From Chelonoidis abingdonii (taxonomy: Eukaryota > Chordata > Testudines > Testudinidae), in NCBI RefSeq assembly GCF_003597395.2, contig NC_133769.1, forward strand, positions 179,980,305 to 180,044,304: a stretch of 64,000 bases of DNA, read 5' to 3'. A model generated the notes under the pieces. The model ran no database searches. It saw nothing but the letters and a program-made list of their open reading frames with translations, and was not told the origin of the DNA. Made by a program: the position numbers and the translations under genes. How positions within the stretch are numbered: the first letter of the stretch is position 1; every line of letters starts with the position of its first letter. Below, one piece after another: positions 45,540 through 56,585 of the stretch.

Positions 45540-46185
45540 TCATGGGGGTTCTCTCATCACTAGAGCACCTCCTACTGGTGCTCTGGGGATTTGTTCTTTC
45601 CAGGTTTGATGCCCCCTTTTGCCACTCATTGCATGCCCTGATGGCTCTCTTTCTTACTTTCTGGGTGCTCCCTTTCATGGCTTGGCCCTCCGGCCAGGTT
45701 TCTAAGTGTTTTCCCCCTTCCAGGGTATCAAAGTCTTTGCCTACAAACTGTCTTAGGCGGTCTTCCCATTCACTGCTCCAACTGTGCCACTTCCCCAGTG
45801 GCTGGTAGGGAACCCAGGCCGGCCCTCTACTCCAGGTTCCAGCACAGGGGTCCTCTAATCAGCAGCTAAGATCAGTATCATCTTAAACTTTGCTGTCATT
45901 TCCCTGAGCGTTCTCCTACACTGTCCTTCAGGTTTTCCTCCTTCTCTCTCTAATGTTTAGAGAGTGGCTGCAGGCTCCCTCACTGCAGCCCTCTTCTGCT
46001 GGCAGCTTCCCAACTTGGTATTAGCCCCCACCTGTTTCTTCTCAGCTGGCTCCATCGTGGTTTGTTTAGTTCCCCTCAGCTGTGACCTATATGGTTAATT
46101 GGCCCCTTCCCAGCCTCATTAATCCCTTCTAGGCTAGTATGGGGTGAACAACTCATCATAGGGGAATAACAGCACTTCCCTACCT
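45540..46185 (-). repeat. Probable antisense LTR-type repeat
   Basis: C-rich + strand phrases such as gggaacccaggccggccctc and ttggccccttcccagcctca resemble turtle LTRs in reverse. Ends are undefined; the 88-codon frame at 45542 is not a known protein. Confidence 0.35.
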
Positions 46186-46389
46186 CACTGGGGTATTGTG
46201 AGGATAAATACATTAAAGAATTATGAGGCACTCAGATATTATGGTAACTGGGCCATATAAGAAATTCCAGAACAGGTCTGAGACATGGTATTGCGGTAGT
46301 GTGAGGGAAGCTTTCAGAGCCTATCATAAGCATAATTCCTAATTCTGAACCTTAGAGTTCAGAAAATAAGATGATAGTATGAAACCTCC

Positions 46390-47165
46390 AAGCTTAATTA
46401 CCAGCTTGGATCTGATAGCGCTGCCATCAGCCAAAAATTTCCAGTGTTTGGCTCACTCGGGTCTCCCCAAAACCTTCCCTGGGGGGACCCCAAGACTCAG
46501 ATGCCCTGAGTCTTACCACAAAGGGAAATAACCCCCCTCCCCTGTCTCCTTTACTTCCCTCCCAGCTCCCCTCTGTGGTTTACCCTGGAAGATTACTGTA
46601 CTGAAACTCTTGAATTACCAAAACAGAGAGGGCAATTTACCTTCCCCTCCTTCTTTTTCCACCCCCCAATCTGGCCGAGAGAGACCGTCAATCCTGGCTA
46701 GGATTTCTTAATTCCCCTAGAAGCTCACTTAGAAAAAACATCCAACGGTTAATTTAAAAAGAAAGACTTTATATAAAAAAAAGAAAAAGACATAAAAGCT
46801 CTCCTGTAGCAAAGATAACAACTATACGGGTGTCACATTGCTTACAAAGAAAAATATGACAAAACAGCCTTATCCAAAAAGAAATACAATACTTAAACAT
46901 CTCCAGTCAACTTAACACATGTTAAATACAAAAAAACAGAAAGCCTATTGTTTTTCTACCTGTTTACTCTCAACTTGGAAACTGAAATTAGAAGCTTGAA
47001 GCATAGAAATGTCTCTCATACGACAGCAGCAAAACAACACCCAAACATTCCCTCTCGACTTTTGAAAAATCCGTTCTCTGATTTGGTCCTGCTCGGTACA
47101 GCGCCTGTGGTTCCCTGTTGTTAACCCTTTACAGGTAAAGAAACATTACCCTTAGCTATCTGTTT
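46390..47165 (-). mobile_element. Antisense LTR or LTR-element relic
   Basis: The + strand shows ggggggaccccaagactcag, ggaagattactgtactgaaa and later ttgttaaccctttacaggta, typical of a turtle LTR-retroelement repeat in reverse. The middle is A-rich (46740-46900). No gag or pol frame is recognisable. Confidence 0.45.
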
Positions 47166-47479
47166 AGTGACCACCACGCCTATGTGCAGATAAAAGTCTC
47201 GGTCTCCAAGGTACCAGCCCTGCACCTTTTAAGTACTTAATTAACAAAAAAATTTTTTTAAAAAAGTTAAAATAGTTGGCCATTTTCTGTTAGGCATTCA
47301 CTCAACCAAAGGAGGAAAACTACAGAAGTTAATTATTATGGTTTCAACAGTGTTCTAGCTACGGTAATCAAGCATAGTGTAGGTAAACACCACTATTGCA
47401 AAGTAAATGATGCAGAGCTAGTTCCATTGTAAAAAACTCTATTGTAAATATACAAAACTCATCAAAATAGTTAACGTCC

Positions 47480-48661
47480 CAAACTGCTGAAGAGTTATGA
47501 AAGGATCTCATCAAAACTGGGTGAGGGGCAACAAAATGACCAGATGAAATCAGTGTTGATAAATCCAAAGTAATGTACATTGGAAACACAATTCCAACTA
47601 TACATATACAATGATGGGGTCTAAATTAGCTGTTACCACTCAAGAAAGAGATCTTGGAGTCATTGTGGATAGTTCTCTGAAGACATCCACTCAGTGTGCA
47701 GCGCCAGTCAAAAAAGCGAACAGAATGTTGGGAATCATTAAGAAAGGGATAGATAATAAGACAGAAAATATCATATTGCCTCTGTATAAATCCATGGTAC
47801 ACCTGAGGGTGACCATATGAGAGGCAGAAAATATCGGGACACATGGCGCGGGGGTTGCTGGCGAAGAAAAAAAAACGGAGTGCCGCCAGCAGAGCAAAAA
47901 TGATTGGGACAAACTGTGTCCTGACCAAACATCGGTTGGGATGCGGGACAAATACCTAAATATCGAGACAATCCTGATTTTTATCAGGACCTCTGGTCAC
48001 CGTAGGTACACCCACATCTTGACTACTGCATGCAGATGTGGTTGCCCCATCTCAAAAAAGATATATTGGAATTGGAAAAGGTTCAGAAAAGGGCAACAAA
48101 ATTATTAGGAGTATGGAATGGCTGCTGTATGAGGAGAGATTAATAAAGCTGGGACTCTTCAGCTTGGAAAAGAGATGACTAAGGGGGGGTATGATAGCGA
48201 TCTATAAAATCATGACTGGTGTGGAGAAAATAAATAAGGAAGTGTTATTTACTCCTCCTCATAACACAAGAACTAGAGGTAACCAAATGAAATTAATATG
48301 CAGCAGGTTTAAAACAAACAAAAGGAAGTTTGTTTGTTTTTCACACAACACACAGTCAATCTGTGCATCTCCTTGCCAGAGGATGTTGTGAAAGCCAAGA
48401 CTATAACAGAGTTCAAAGAAGAACTAGATAAGTTTATGGATGATAGGTCTATCAATGGCTATTAGCCAGAATGGACAGGGATCGTGTCCCTAGCCTCTGT
48501 TTGCCAGAAACTGGGAATGGGTGACGGGGATGGATCACTTGATGATTACCTGTTCTGTTCATTTCTTCTGGGGCATGGCATTGGCCACTATCGTAAGACA
48601 GGATACTCGGCTAGATGGACCTTTGGTCTGATCCAGTATGGCTATTTTTATGTTCTTATAA
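47480..48661 (+). mobile_element. CR1 LINE, 3' half, interrupted by a hAT element
   Basis: The sequence is closely similar to the CR1 at 18.9 kb and in the same orientation: AAPVKKANRMLGIIKKGIDN (47700-47760), YKIMTGVEKINKE (48200-48240), then the 3' terminus with ggacctttggtctgatccag. A foreign 201-bp element interrupts it at 47804-48004. Many frame breaks. Confidence 0.9.
47804..48004. mobile_element. Short hAT-type element inside CR1
   Basis: It begins TGAGGGTGACCATATG and ends TCTGGTCACCGTA, an imperfect inverted pair around GGTGACCA. The flanking octamer GGTACACC is exact on both sides (47796-47803 and 48005-48012), and removing the element restores CR1 continuity (tccatggtacac then ccacatcttg). 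Confidence 0.88.
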
Positions 48662-49283
48662 ACTTCCTCAAAACTACTTTTTTAGCGAAAACTTCTCATG
48701 AGGATTTCTAGGAGGATAAGCATGAATGTCTGTCCTTTATCCATTGATAGGAGGCAGTCATTCATCAGTGCCACGAAGGCAGTTTGTTTCATCCCCTGAT
48801 CTGAATCCAGATTATGCTGGATCTAGAATGTTAGCTTCAGTTTGGTGAACTTGTAATTGGCCTTTTGCTAATATCTCTATCAGGTTGCGCAGGAATGGAA
48901 GATTTGACATTGGGCAGTAGAACTGAAGCATCATAACGAAGACCAGGCCTAAGCTGGGTTTCTTCATTGGTGGTCAGACTATTGTGTGTTGGAAGAGAAA
49001 GGGAAGATTCCTCTCTGAATGAGGCATTGGCTATTTAAGTTAGCAATGGCACCAGTTGTTCATGCCTCTTTCACAAACTGGGAAGGGCATGGGTCAGATT
49101 CACAAATCTTGGGTCATCCAGTGCAGGGTGTCAGAAAACCAAGGAGATACATGTGGGTGATGGGGAGGAAGAAGCCATCATGTCAGTGGCTGAAATCAGT
49201 GTAGAATGGTAATGATATACCAGGTTCTCAGTTCTGGCGTACTGTTGTCCTTTAGCAGGTTTTGGAATTTGTTGGAATCCATG

Positions 49284-49968
49284 GGTACATCTACATTGCG
49301 TGCTTCTTTCAGAAGCATGTAGCATACGTACCCACACAACCCCCCAGAAGGGGTATAAATGGTAGGGTAGCTGGTGGGGTGCAGCTTAGGTGAGTAGAGT
49401 AAAGGCACGCCTGAAGGGTGCACATATGTACATGAGTATATACCCTGCACAGATCACCCAAGCAGTACCTCCCCATCTACACTGCTATTTTTAGCACTGG
49501 AGTGTCTCGCTGCCTTCCTGCTGTTGGAGCCTTTCCCCACCACAGGGAAAGACTCCAGCAGTGGGAAAGGCTCTGGCAGTGGGGAGGCAGCAGGAAAAGT
49601 CTGATGCCGTTCCCTGATGTGGAACCTTTCCCCATCCCAGGGAAAGACTCCAGTAGCAGGAAGGCAGTGGTGGTGGGGGAGACTCGCCAACTTCCTGTTG
49701 CTGGAGCCCTTCCACCACCACAGGGAAAGACTCCAGCAGGGGGTTTCCCTACTGCCTGCTCCCTGCCAGAACCTTTCTTCCCTCACTGAAAAGCACTGGC
49801 AGTGGAGAACTCCTGAAGTCTTTCCCTGCTGCCTCCATGCTGTTGGAGTTTTTCACTGACGTGTAGTTATACATTGCAGTGTGGATGCAACTTGCTTTTC
49901 ACTGTGGCATGTAGTTACACATACACTACATGCCACCAGCATTGATGAATAGTGTAGATGTAGTCTAG
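49284..49968. repeat. Foldback element with an internal minisatellite
   Basis: Outer ends gggtacatctacattg and gtgtagatgtagtc are inverted. Between 49500 and 49860 imperfect units recur, each with cagggaaagactccagcag (near 49541, 49638 and 49720). Reverse-complementary variants of the unit also occur, producing overlapping frames on both strands that are not genes. Confidence 0.6.
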
Positions 49969-50655
49969 GAGTCCTTGTGGTAGAACCACGATCATTAGCC
50001 TTTCTTGTTGCCTAGTCACTGGAAGGACTCTGATCACTGCTTTCGTGAGGTGATGGTCTGTCCAAGACAGCAGCTGCATTGTGATCGCTTTTATGTTGAC
50101 ATGTAGGCCCAAGATCAGGTCCAGGGCAGGACTAGTTGTGTGGGATTGGATATTTGTAATGATTTCAAATCCAAGTATTAACCTCAGAAAATTCAGAGTA
50201 AAGGTTAATCTTACAAGAAATCAAAACTCGTTTAGGTTTGGAAATGCATGGTGAAGGTACCCAAAGAACCTTAGCAGTGCCCTGTAGTGATGCCATGCAG
50301 TAACCATACAATGATAGCTAATGTATATTACTTTTTGTGGTCTTAGGTAAAATTAAACTGATTTTTAAGGGCACAGTAGATTGTTTTATTTTATTTTTAT
50401 CCCATGATGTCACTATAGTTCAGGATAACAAACTTGTCACAGCAATCAAATGAATGATCTATCTGAAACAGTTGGGCTAGATTGTTCCTTGCAGTGCTTA
50501 CTGTGGAGGACAAATAATATTTCTTGGTCTCGACCCACAGCTTCACAAAGGTTCAAGTTATTAAGCAAAACTCTTCTGGGTTCATAGTGCCTGGACTATC
50601 ATCTTTCTCTCACTCTAGCGCAATACCTGTTCTCATACTGTAACACATACATAGA

Positions 50656-50830
50656 CCACAATTTTCAAAAGTGGCCTCAAGTTTTGGATGCCTAGTATGA
50701 GACACCTTGCGACTGATTTTCAGAAGTACTGAGCACCTGCAGCTTCCATTGTTTTCAAATGAGAACTGCAGATGCTCAGCACTTCTGAAAATCACATGAC
50801 TCAAACTGGGCATCCAAAATCAGGAGGCAT
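50656..50830. repeat. Foldback MITE upstream of BTLA
   Basis: The inner arms gattttcagaagtactgagc and gctcagcacttctgaaaatc, and outer arms around ttttggatgcc and ggcatccaaaa, are inverted copies about 60-100 bp apart. It lies about 360 bp before the BTLA signal exon. Confidence 0.65.
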
Positions 50831-51187
50831 TTGTGAACAGGTAGTCTTAACAAGACCTCAGTGGTTAACAGGAATAATAAGTCATAACAGTAAAATAATA
50901 GCTTCTAAATACAAAAGATTTACATTTGTTTCAAGGTTCTCATTGATTGCATGGCTTCACTTCAGGGCTAAGTTAAGATTGTTTGAGAGCCTTAACTGTG
51001 GTAACACACTTATAACCTATTGTACCCTTCCCACCCCATCCTATGGATAAGCCAACAGAGAGTTAAGAATTAAAGTTGCAATTCTGTTAAAGAGGAAAGC
51101 TTGAGAATGAATTGCACAGTTACCTGTGATTCTGAGTAATTTTCTCTATTTTTACCTCCTGCAGTTCACCCTCATCTTTCCTGAAAG

Positions 51188-51254
51188 ATGTATGAAGCAC
51201 AGGGAGCTCTGGTTACTCTCTTCCTCCTCCTTTTCCAGCTGTGTCAAGTATTAG
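51188..51254 (+). CDS. BTLA: BTLA exon 1 candidate: signal peptide
   Basis: The frame reads MYEAQGALVTLFLLLFQLCQ then VL and ends at TTAG before the consensus donor gtaagt, phase 1. An acceptor-like tacctcctgcag at 51165 suggests this exon may be preceded by an untranslated one. A phase-0 alternative donor, CAA|gtatta, lies 8 bases earlier but is weak. Confidence 0.62.
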
Positions 51255-54200
51255 GTAAGTGAGAAAGTTCACTGAGTAAATGGAATTCACTAACTACTCC
51301 TCACAACTTAGGGTCTCATCCAGCTGCCAGTGAAGTCAACGGAAAGACTCTTTCCCTGATTTCAGTGGGAATTGCATCTTGATCCTTCTATCCAACTTTT
51401 CAAGATTGCTCAGCATGGAATAGCTCTCATTGTTCTCCCTGAGAACTGCGGTTCCTGAGCACTTCTTAAAATCTGGCCATTACTGCTGTTACTGAGCAGT
51501 TGGCTGTGGAACAGAGACAGCAATATGATGTATGTTTGCAGGAGTCCCTTCTGGTCTGCAGTCACCAGTGCAGCAGCTAGCTCCTCATCTAGCAGCTCTT
51601 AGGTGAAACTCTGCACCCATGTGCATTGGTGTCTGTCTGCCCCTTGTCCAGAGCTGTTGGTTCTGCTGCTGCTGGGGCAGCTGTTCCTTCTTTGTTCTCC
51701 TTCCAAACTTCTTGCACTTGGTTTTTCATACTTCCTCTCACGTGTTCACTGACTCAGACTTTCCCCAGTGTAGGGTAACCAGATGTCCCAGTTTTATGGG
51801 GACAGTCCCAATACTTGGGACTTTTTCTTATATAGGCACCTATTACCCCCTACCCCTCTGCCTCGATTTTTTACCTTACTCTGTTGGTCTGCAGGCAATT
51901 CTGTGTCCTTGTTTTGGAGTGTCGCTTCCCACAGCTAATTAGGGTTGGTTTGCCTGTGGCCAAGTCTGTACAATGGATTGCAGAGTAGTGGAGGGAAAGA
52001 GAGGAGGGGCTTCATCCAGTCCCACCAAGAGGGAGTACTTCTGTAAACCTAGAGGGATATTTTGAAATTGTAACATCTTAGAGCAAGAGGTTACTGTAAT
52101 TTAAAGGTATCAAATTAGAGAAAGGGATTGCTGTAGTTCACACATTTTTCTGACTTTTCAGCATGTAAATTACACCAATTTGCTCTCTTAGTCTGAGTAG
52201 CTTTAAGAAAAGCCTGAGTTAATGTACCACCAGCACCCCTCCAACTTGTCTCCTAAGAGGTTGAGCCTGTGAGTTTAGAGAGAGTTTAGAACCAAGGTGG
52301 GCAAACTACAGCTCTGGGTGGTGGGGCTGTGAGCTCTTGCTGGGCAGCACAGCCTGACCTGGTGCTCTGTGCTGCATGGTGATGTGGCTGGCTCCAGCTG
52401 TGTGGTGCTGCTGCCTGTCCTGGTGCTCCGGGTGATGTGCCTGTAGCGCTGCCAGCCACCAGTGCTCCAGGCAACGCGGTCAGGGAGCGGCTGATGGGGG
52501 TTGGATAGAGGGCAGGGGAGTTCGGTGGGTAGGGGTTGAGGCAGTCAGAGGGCAGAGAGCAGGGGGGTTCAATGGGGACAGGGGTCCTGGGGGGCCAGTC
52601 AGGAAGGAGAGGGGAGGTTGGATGGAATGGTGGGGGACAGTCAGGGGCAGAGGTTCCAGGGGTGGTCAGGGAGAAGGGGAGGTTGGATGGGGTAGTCAGG
52701 AATGAGAGGAGAGGTGGGATGGGGCGATGGAGGGCAGTCAGGGGCACGGGTTCTGGGGAAGTTCAGGGGCCAGGGAGGGGTGGATGGGGCAGGAGTCCCA
52801 GGGGGGCTGTCAGGGGACAGAGTACGAGGGGGTTGTATGGGGCGGATGTGGGTGTAGATGGAGACTTTAAGTGTGTATGGATGGGGTAGTCAGGAATGAG
52901 AGGAGAGGTGGGATGGGGCGATGGAGGGCAGTCAGGGGCACGGGTTCTGGGGAAGTTCAGGGGCCAGGGAGGGGTGGATGGGGCAGGAGTCCCAGGGGGG
53001 CTGTCAGGGGACAGAGTACGAGGGGGTTGTATGGGGCAGGAGTCCTCCCTCAGTCTAATTTAGAACAAGTAATAAATCAAGCATAATATACACGTTCCTC
53101 CTAGTCTCCTTCTGCTTACATTGTTATGTTATGCTAATTTAAATAATTTCCCTGGCTTTTGTCAATGCCACCTAAAATACTAGTGGGTTGAACTAGCAAC
53201 ATCCCTCAGGGCTTATAAGAATAAAAAAATAAAGAAAAGAAAAGGAAAAAAATTGTCCTGTGAGATGTGTTTAGGTAGAATGAAGCAGCCACTGTGGATG
53301 CAGGCTAGGTCAGTGCAAGTAATCTTTCCCATCAAACCTAGCTACAACCTCCTCAGAGGCGAATTTACTACTGAAACAACAAAACCTCCTTCCATTTGCT
53401 GTAGCAAGGTGTTATAGCAGCGTCTGGCTTTGTACGTGCTGCTAGTTGTGTCTGTGTTAGAGCTTCTAGTGTAGACATATCTCCATAGCCTGAGACTCAC
53501 TTGGCTTATCTTACTACTTGCTGAAGTGGACGAAAGTGCTAGCGAAGGGATTCATAGCCCTGTGACACGTGTTTGAGGGGCTGAGGTTCCGTTTGGTGGA
53601 ACTCAAGTGGCTATCTTCTAATTATAGAAGTGAGAGCTGCCTTAATCTGAAACTGACCTAGAGCGTCTTGTACGATGTGACACACTAAGACATGTCCACA
53701 TTGGGAAGACATTGAGAAGAACTACTAGTGTGCTTTAAATTCACACCCTAGTTTTTCTGACACCTAATTTCCACATGTAGACAATCCTGTGACTCATCTC
53801 TGAGTTTGGCCCCATGTCTCTCTCCTACTTCTAAGTTTGATTGAACTTACCAATTGCAGTCACATCATGTTTCCTCCCTAAATATACTGTATTCTTATGT
53901 TTGAGCAGCGCAAATTCAGGAATCTAAATGGACTGCCTTTGATATATATCGTTGATTATAAAACCTGGAATAGATGTAAACAGATATTTCATTTACATAA
54001 GCATATCATAAAATCTAGCAAGTCTTTTACAGCCCTTCTACTTCTAGTGGTAAAAAAAAAAAAAAAAAAAAAATTCCCCTCTCACCCCTATGGGTGGTAT
54101 GTGTCTTCCTCAACCTCGGGTCCTCTACCAGAGGCCTGGGAGTTTTGAGGGTTCTGCGCAGTATCTTAGCTGTTCCTAGCACTGCACTCTTCTGGACAGA

Positions 54201-56554
54201 GAGCTCTGATGTTGTTCCTGGGATCTGTTGGAGCACTCACCCAGCTTAGGAGTCACAGCCCCGAGGCTCCTACCACCACTGGACCACTTTGGCCTTCACT
54301 TTCCACTCCTCTCTATGTTCCTCTTCAGGCCCGGTACTTCTCCAGCTTCTCATATTCCTTCTTCTGACATTGCTGTCACTGGCACTGCTATATCTATCAC
54401 CACGCTGTCTCTGGCTCCTTGTCTATACCACGATGTCTGGTTGATTGGCCCAGTACCTGCCTGTCCGTCTGGATCTGGAAGTCCCACAGAATCTTAGCCT
54501 GCTATTCTCCACAACTTACTGCGGAATCTCCCATCTGGTCTTGGGAGGGTCTAGCCCATAACGCTGTGCAAGATGTTCCCTGTACACAATGCCAGCACAC
54601 TTGGTTGGCCGTTCAGTGTAATGCTGTTCCTGCCTGCATCTTACATCTGCCACTAATGTGTTTGGGACTGTCTCTGAGGCCTCTCTGCACAGTCTGTGCA
54701 CCTTGGGTTCCCTTCTCTAGTGTGGTAGACCCCCTGCTTCAATGATCTGGTGCCTCAGTGCCTGTTCCTGTGCTGCTATGATCGAGTGCCTCAGTGCTGT
54801 CTTTAGTCCAGCCCTTTCCAGCCACTGGTAGGATTCCCAATGTCAGCCACCTCAGCTATCTGTCGATGGTACATCCATGAAGGGTCTTGTCTTGCCATGG
54901 GCACTTCTTCTGCTTGGTCTTCCTCCCATGTCTGCTGCTGCCTCAGGCATCTCTCAGCAGCTCAATCTTTGGGGCCATCTTACTGATTGTATCTCCTGGA
55001 TGTTCCGGGTTTCATCCAGGATAGTGGCCTTGACACTCACCAAGCCCCGCCCCGTCTTCTTTCCGGCTGGTATACAGTCTCTGGGTGTTGGACTTGGGGT
55101 GGAAACCTCTGTGCATTGTGAGAAGGGCTTCCGGGTTTCACATCGGCAGCCTCCATGTCCTCCTTTGGCCAGCTCACTATACCGCAGGGTATCTGATGAC
55201 CGGCAGGGCCGTATCCGTTGATGCGTGGATCTTTGTTCTTCCCACTGAGCTGGCTCTTCAGGACCTGTCTTAATCCTTTGGTGTTACTTGGAGGAATGTT
55301 GCTGTCTTTCCTTGCTTCCTCATCGTGAGTTTCCATGTGACTAGCGGAGAATGCCAAATTGGTACTTGTAGCTGGTCTGTATGTCTGCTATGTGGCCCGC
55401 TGGTAGTTCCACCCCATCACTCTTGACTGCTTCCCTCTCTTCACTACCATCCGGCCACACTTCTCCAGTCCGAATGACATCCCGATATCCTCACTGTAGA
55501 TCCGCGTCAGGTGGCTATTAGCGAGTCGATGTCTCGTTAATTCTTAGCATACAGCTCTGATGTCATCCATGTTAGAGAGGTGGCTGATGGTAGTTCCACT
55601 CCTGACCACCTACCCATATAGCCAGTCCTCTGTGATCTATCTGGGCTGAGGGGGTTTAAGCCTATGCAGAACAGCAGCGGGGACAGTGCATCACCTTGAT
55701 ATATGCCGCACTTGATGGCACTTGTGCAAGTTGCCTTGAGTTGACTTCTAGTGTTGTCTTCCATAGTCCCATTGAGTTCTTGAGGAAGTCCTTAGTGTCG
55801 CTGTTGAACTTTGTGATAGCGCCAGACATTCACAGATCCCGTGTGCGGCATTGAGTCATAGGCTTTCCTATAGTCAATCCAGGCTGTGCTCAGATTGTCT
55901 GGTCTAGACCTTGAGTCTTGGCGACTGCTCTATCTATTGAGCAACTGGTGGTTTTGAGCCTCTGTGTTGTTCCCAATGCCTTCTGAGCTGTGCTCATGTA
56001 CTGGCCCATGTGGTCCTGTAGCTTGGCAGCTATGATGCCTGAATAAGACTTTTACCATGTTGTGGGGAGGACAGGTTATTGGCGTAGTTGGCCGGTTCTG
56101 TCCCTTGGCAGGGTCTTTCAATGATGTCAGCACTGGTCCTTCCTTGTGTTAGCCAGATTTGGGTGGGAGCCTGCTAGCTCAGCTGGTCATCTGTGCTTGC
56201 TAGGCGTTCATGCACTGCTCGTTCAATTTCTTTAGCCAGTAGGTGTGGATCATGTCCTGGTCCAGGTGCTGTCGCAGCTCTTCATGTTTTTGACCGGCTG
56301 CTGGATGTCTTTACTGTGCGTGATGTGACTGGTTCTCTGGGAGATTGCTGTGCTCTGTTCTCAGGTCCTGCAGCACTTTGCACTGGTGTTTATGAGTCTT
56401 TACTCCTTTCTCCCATATGTTCTTCAGTACTGCTTCAGTTTCTGCTGCTGGGTGGCTCTGTGTTATTGTGTTCGTTGCACTGCAGTTGGGAGTACACCTT
56501 GGATGGTTCCTTGGAGAACAGGGCATTTACTTTTAATATATATATATATATATC

Positions 56555-56585
<31 letters not shown>

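Noticed and set aside
49454..49859. Overlapping frames on both strands that look like a repetitive protein
   Set aside because: They result from an imperfect minisatellite within a foldback element, with inverted units on both strands.
52286..53086. Proline-rich minus frame and glycine/arginine-rich plus frames
   Set aside because: These are translations of the G-rich minisatellite inside a hAT element.
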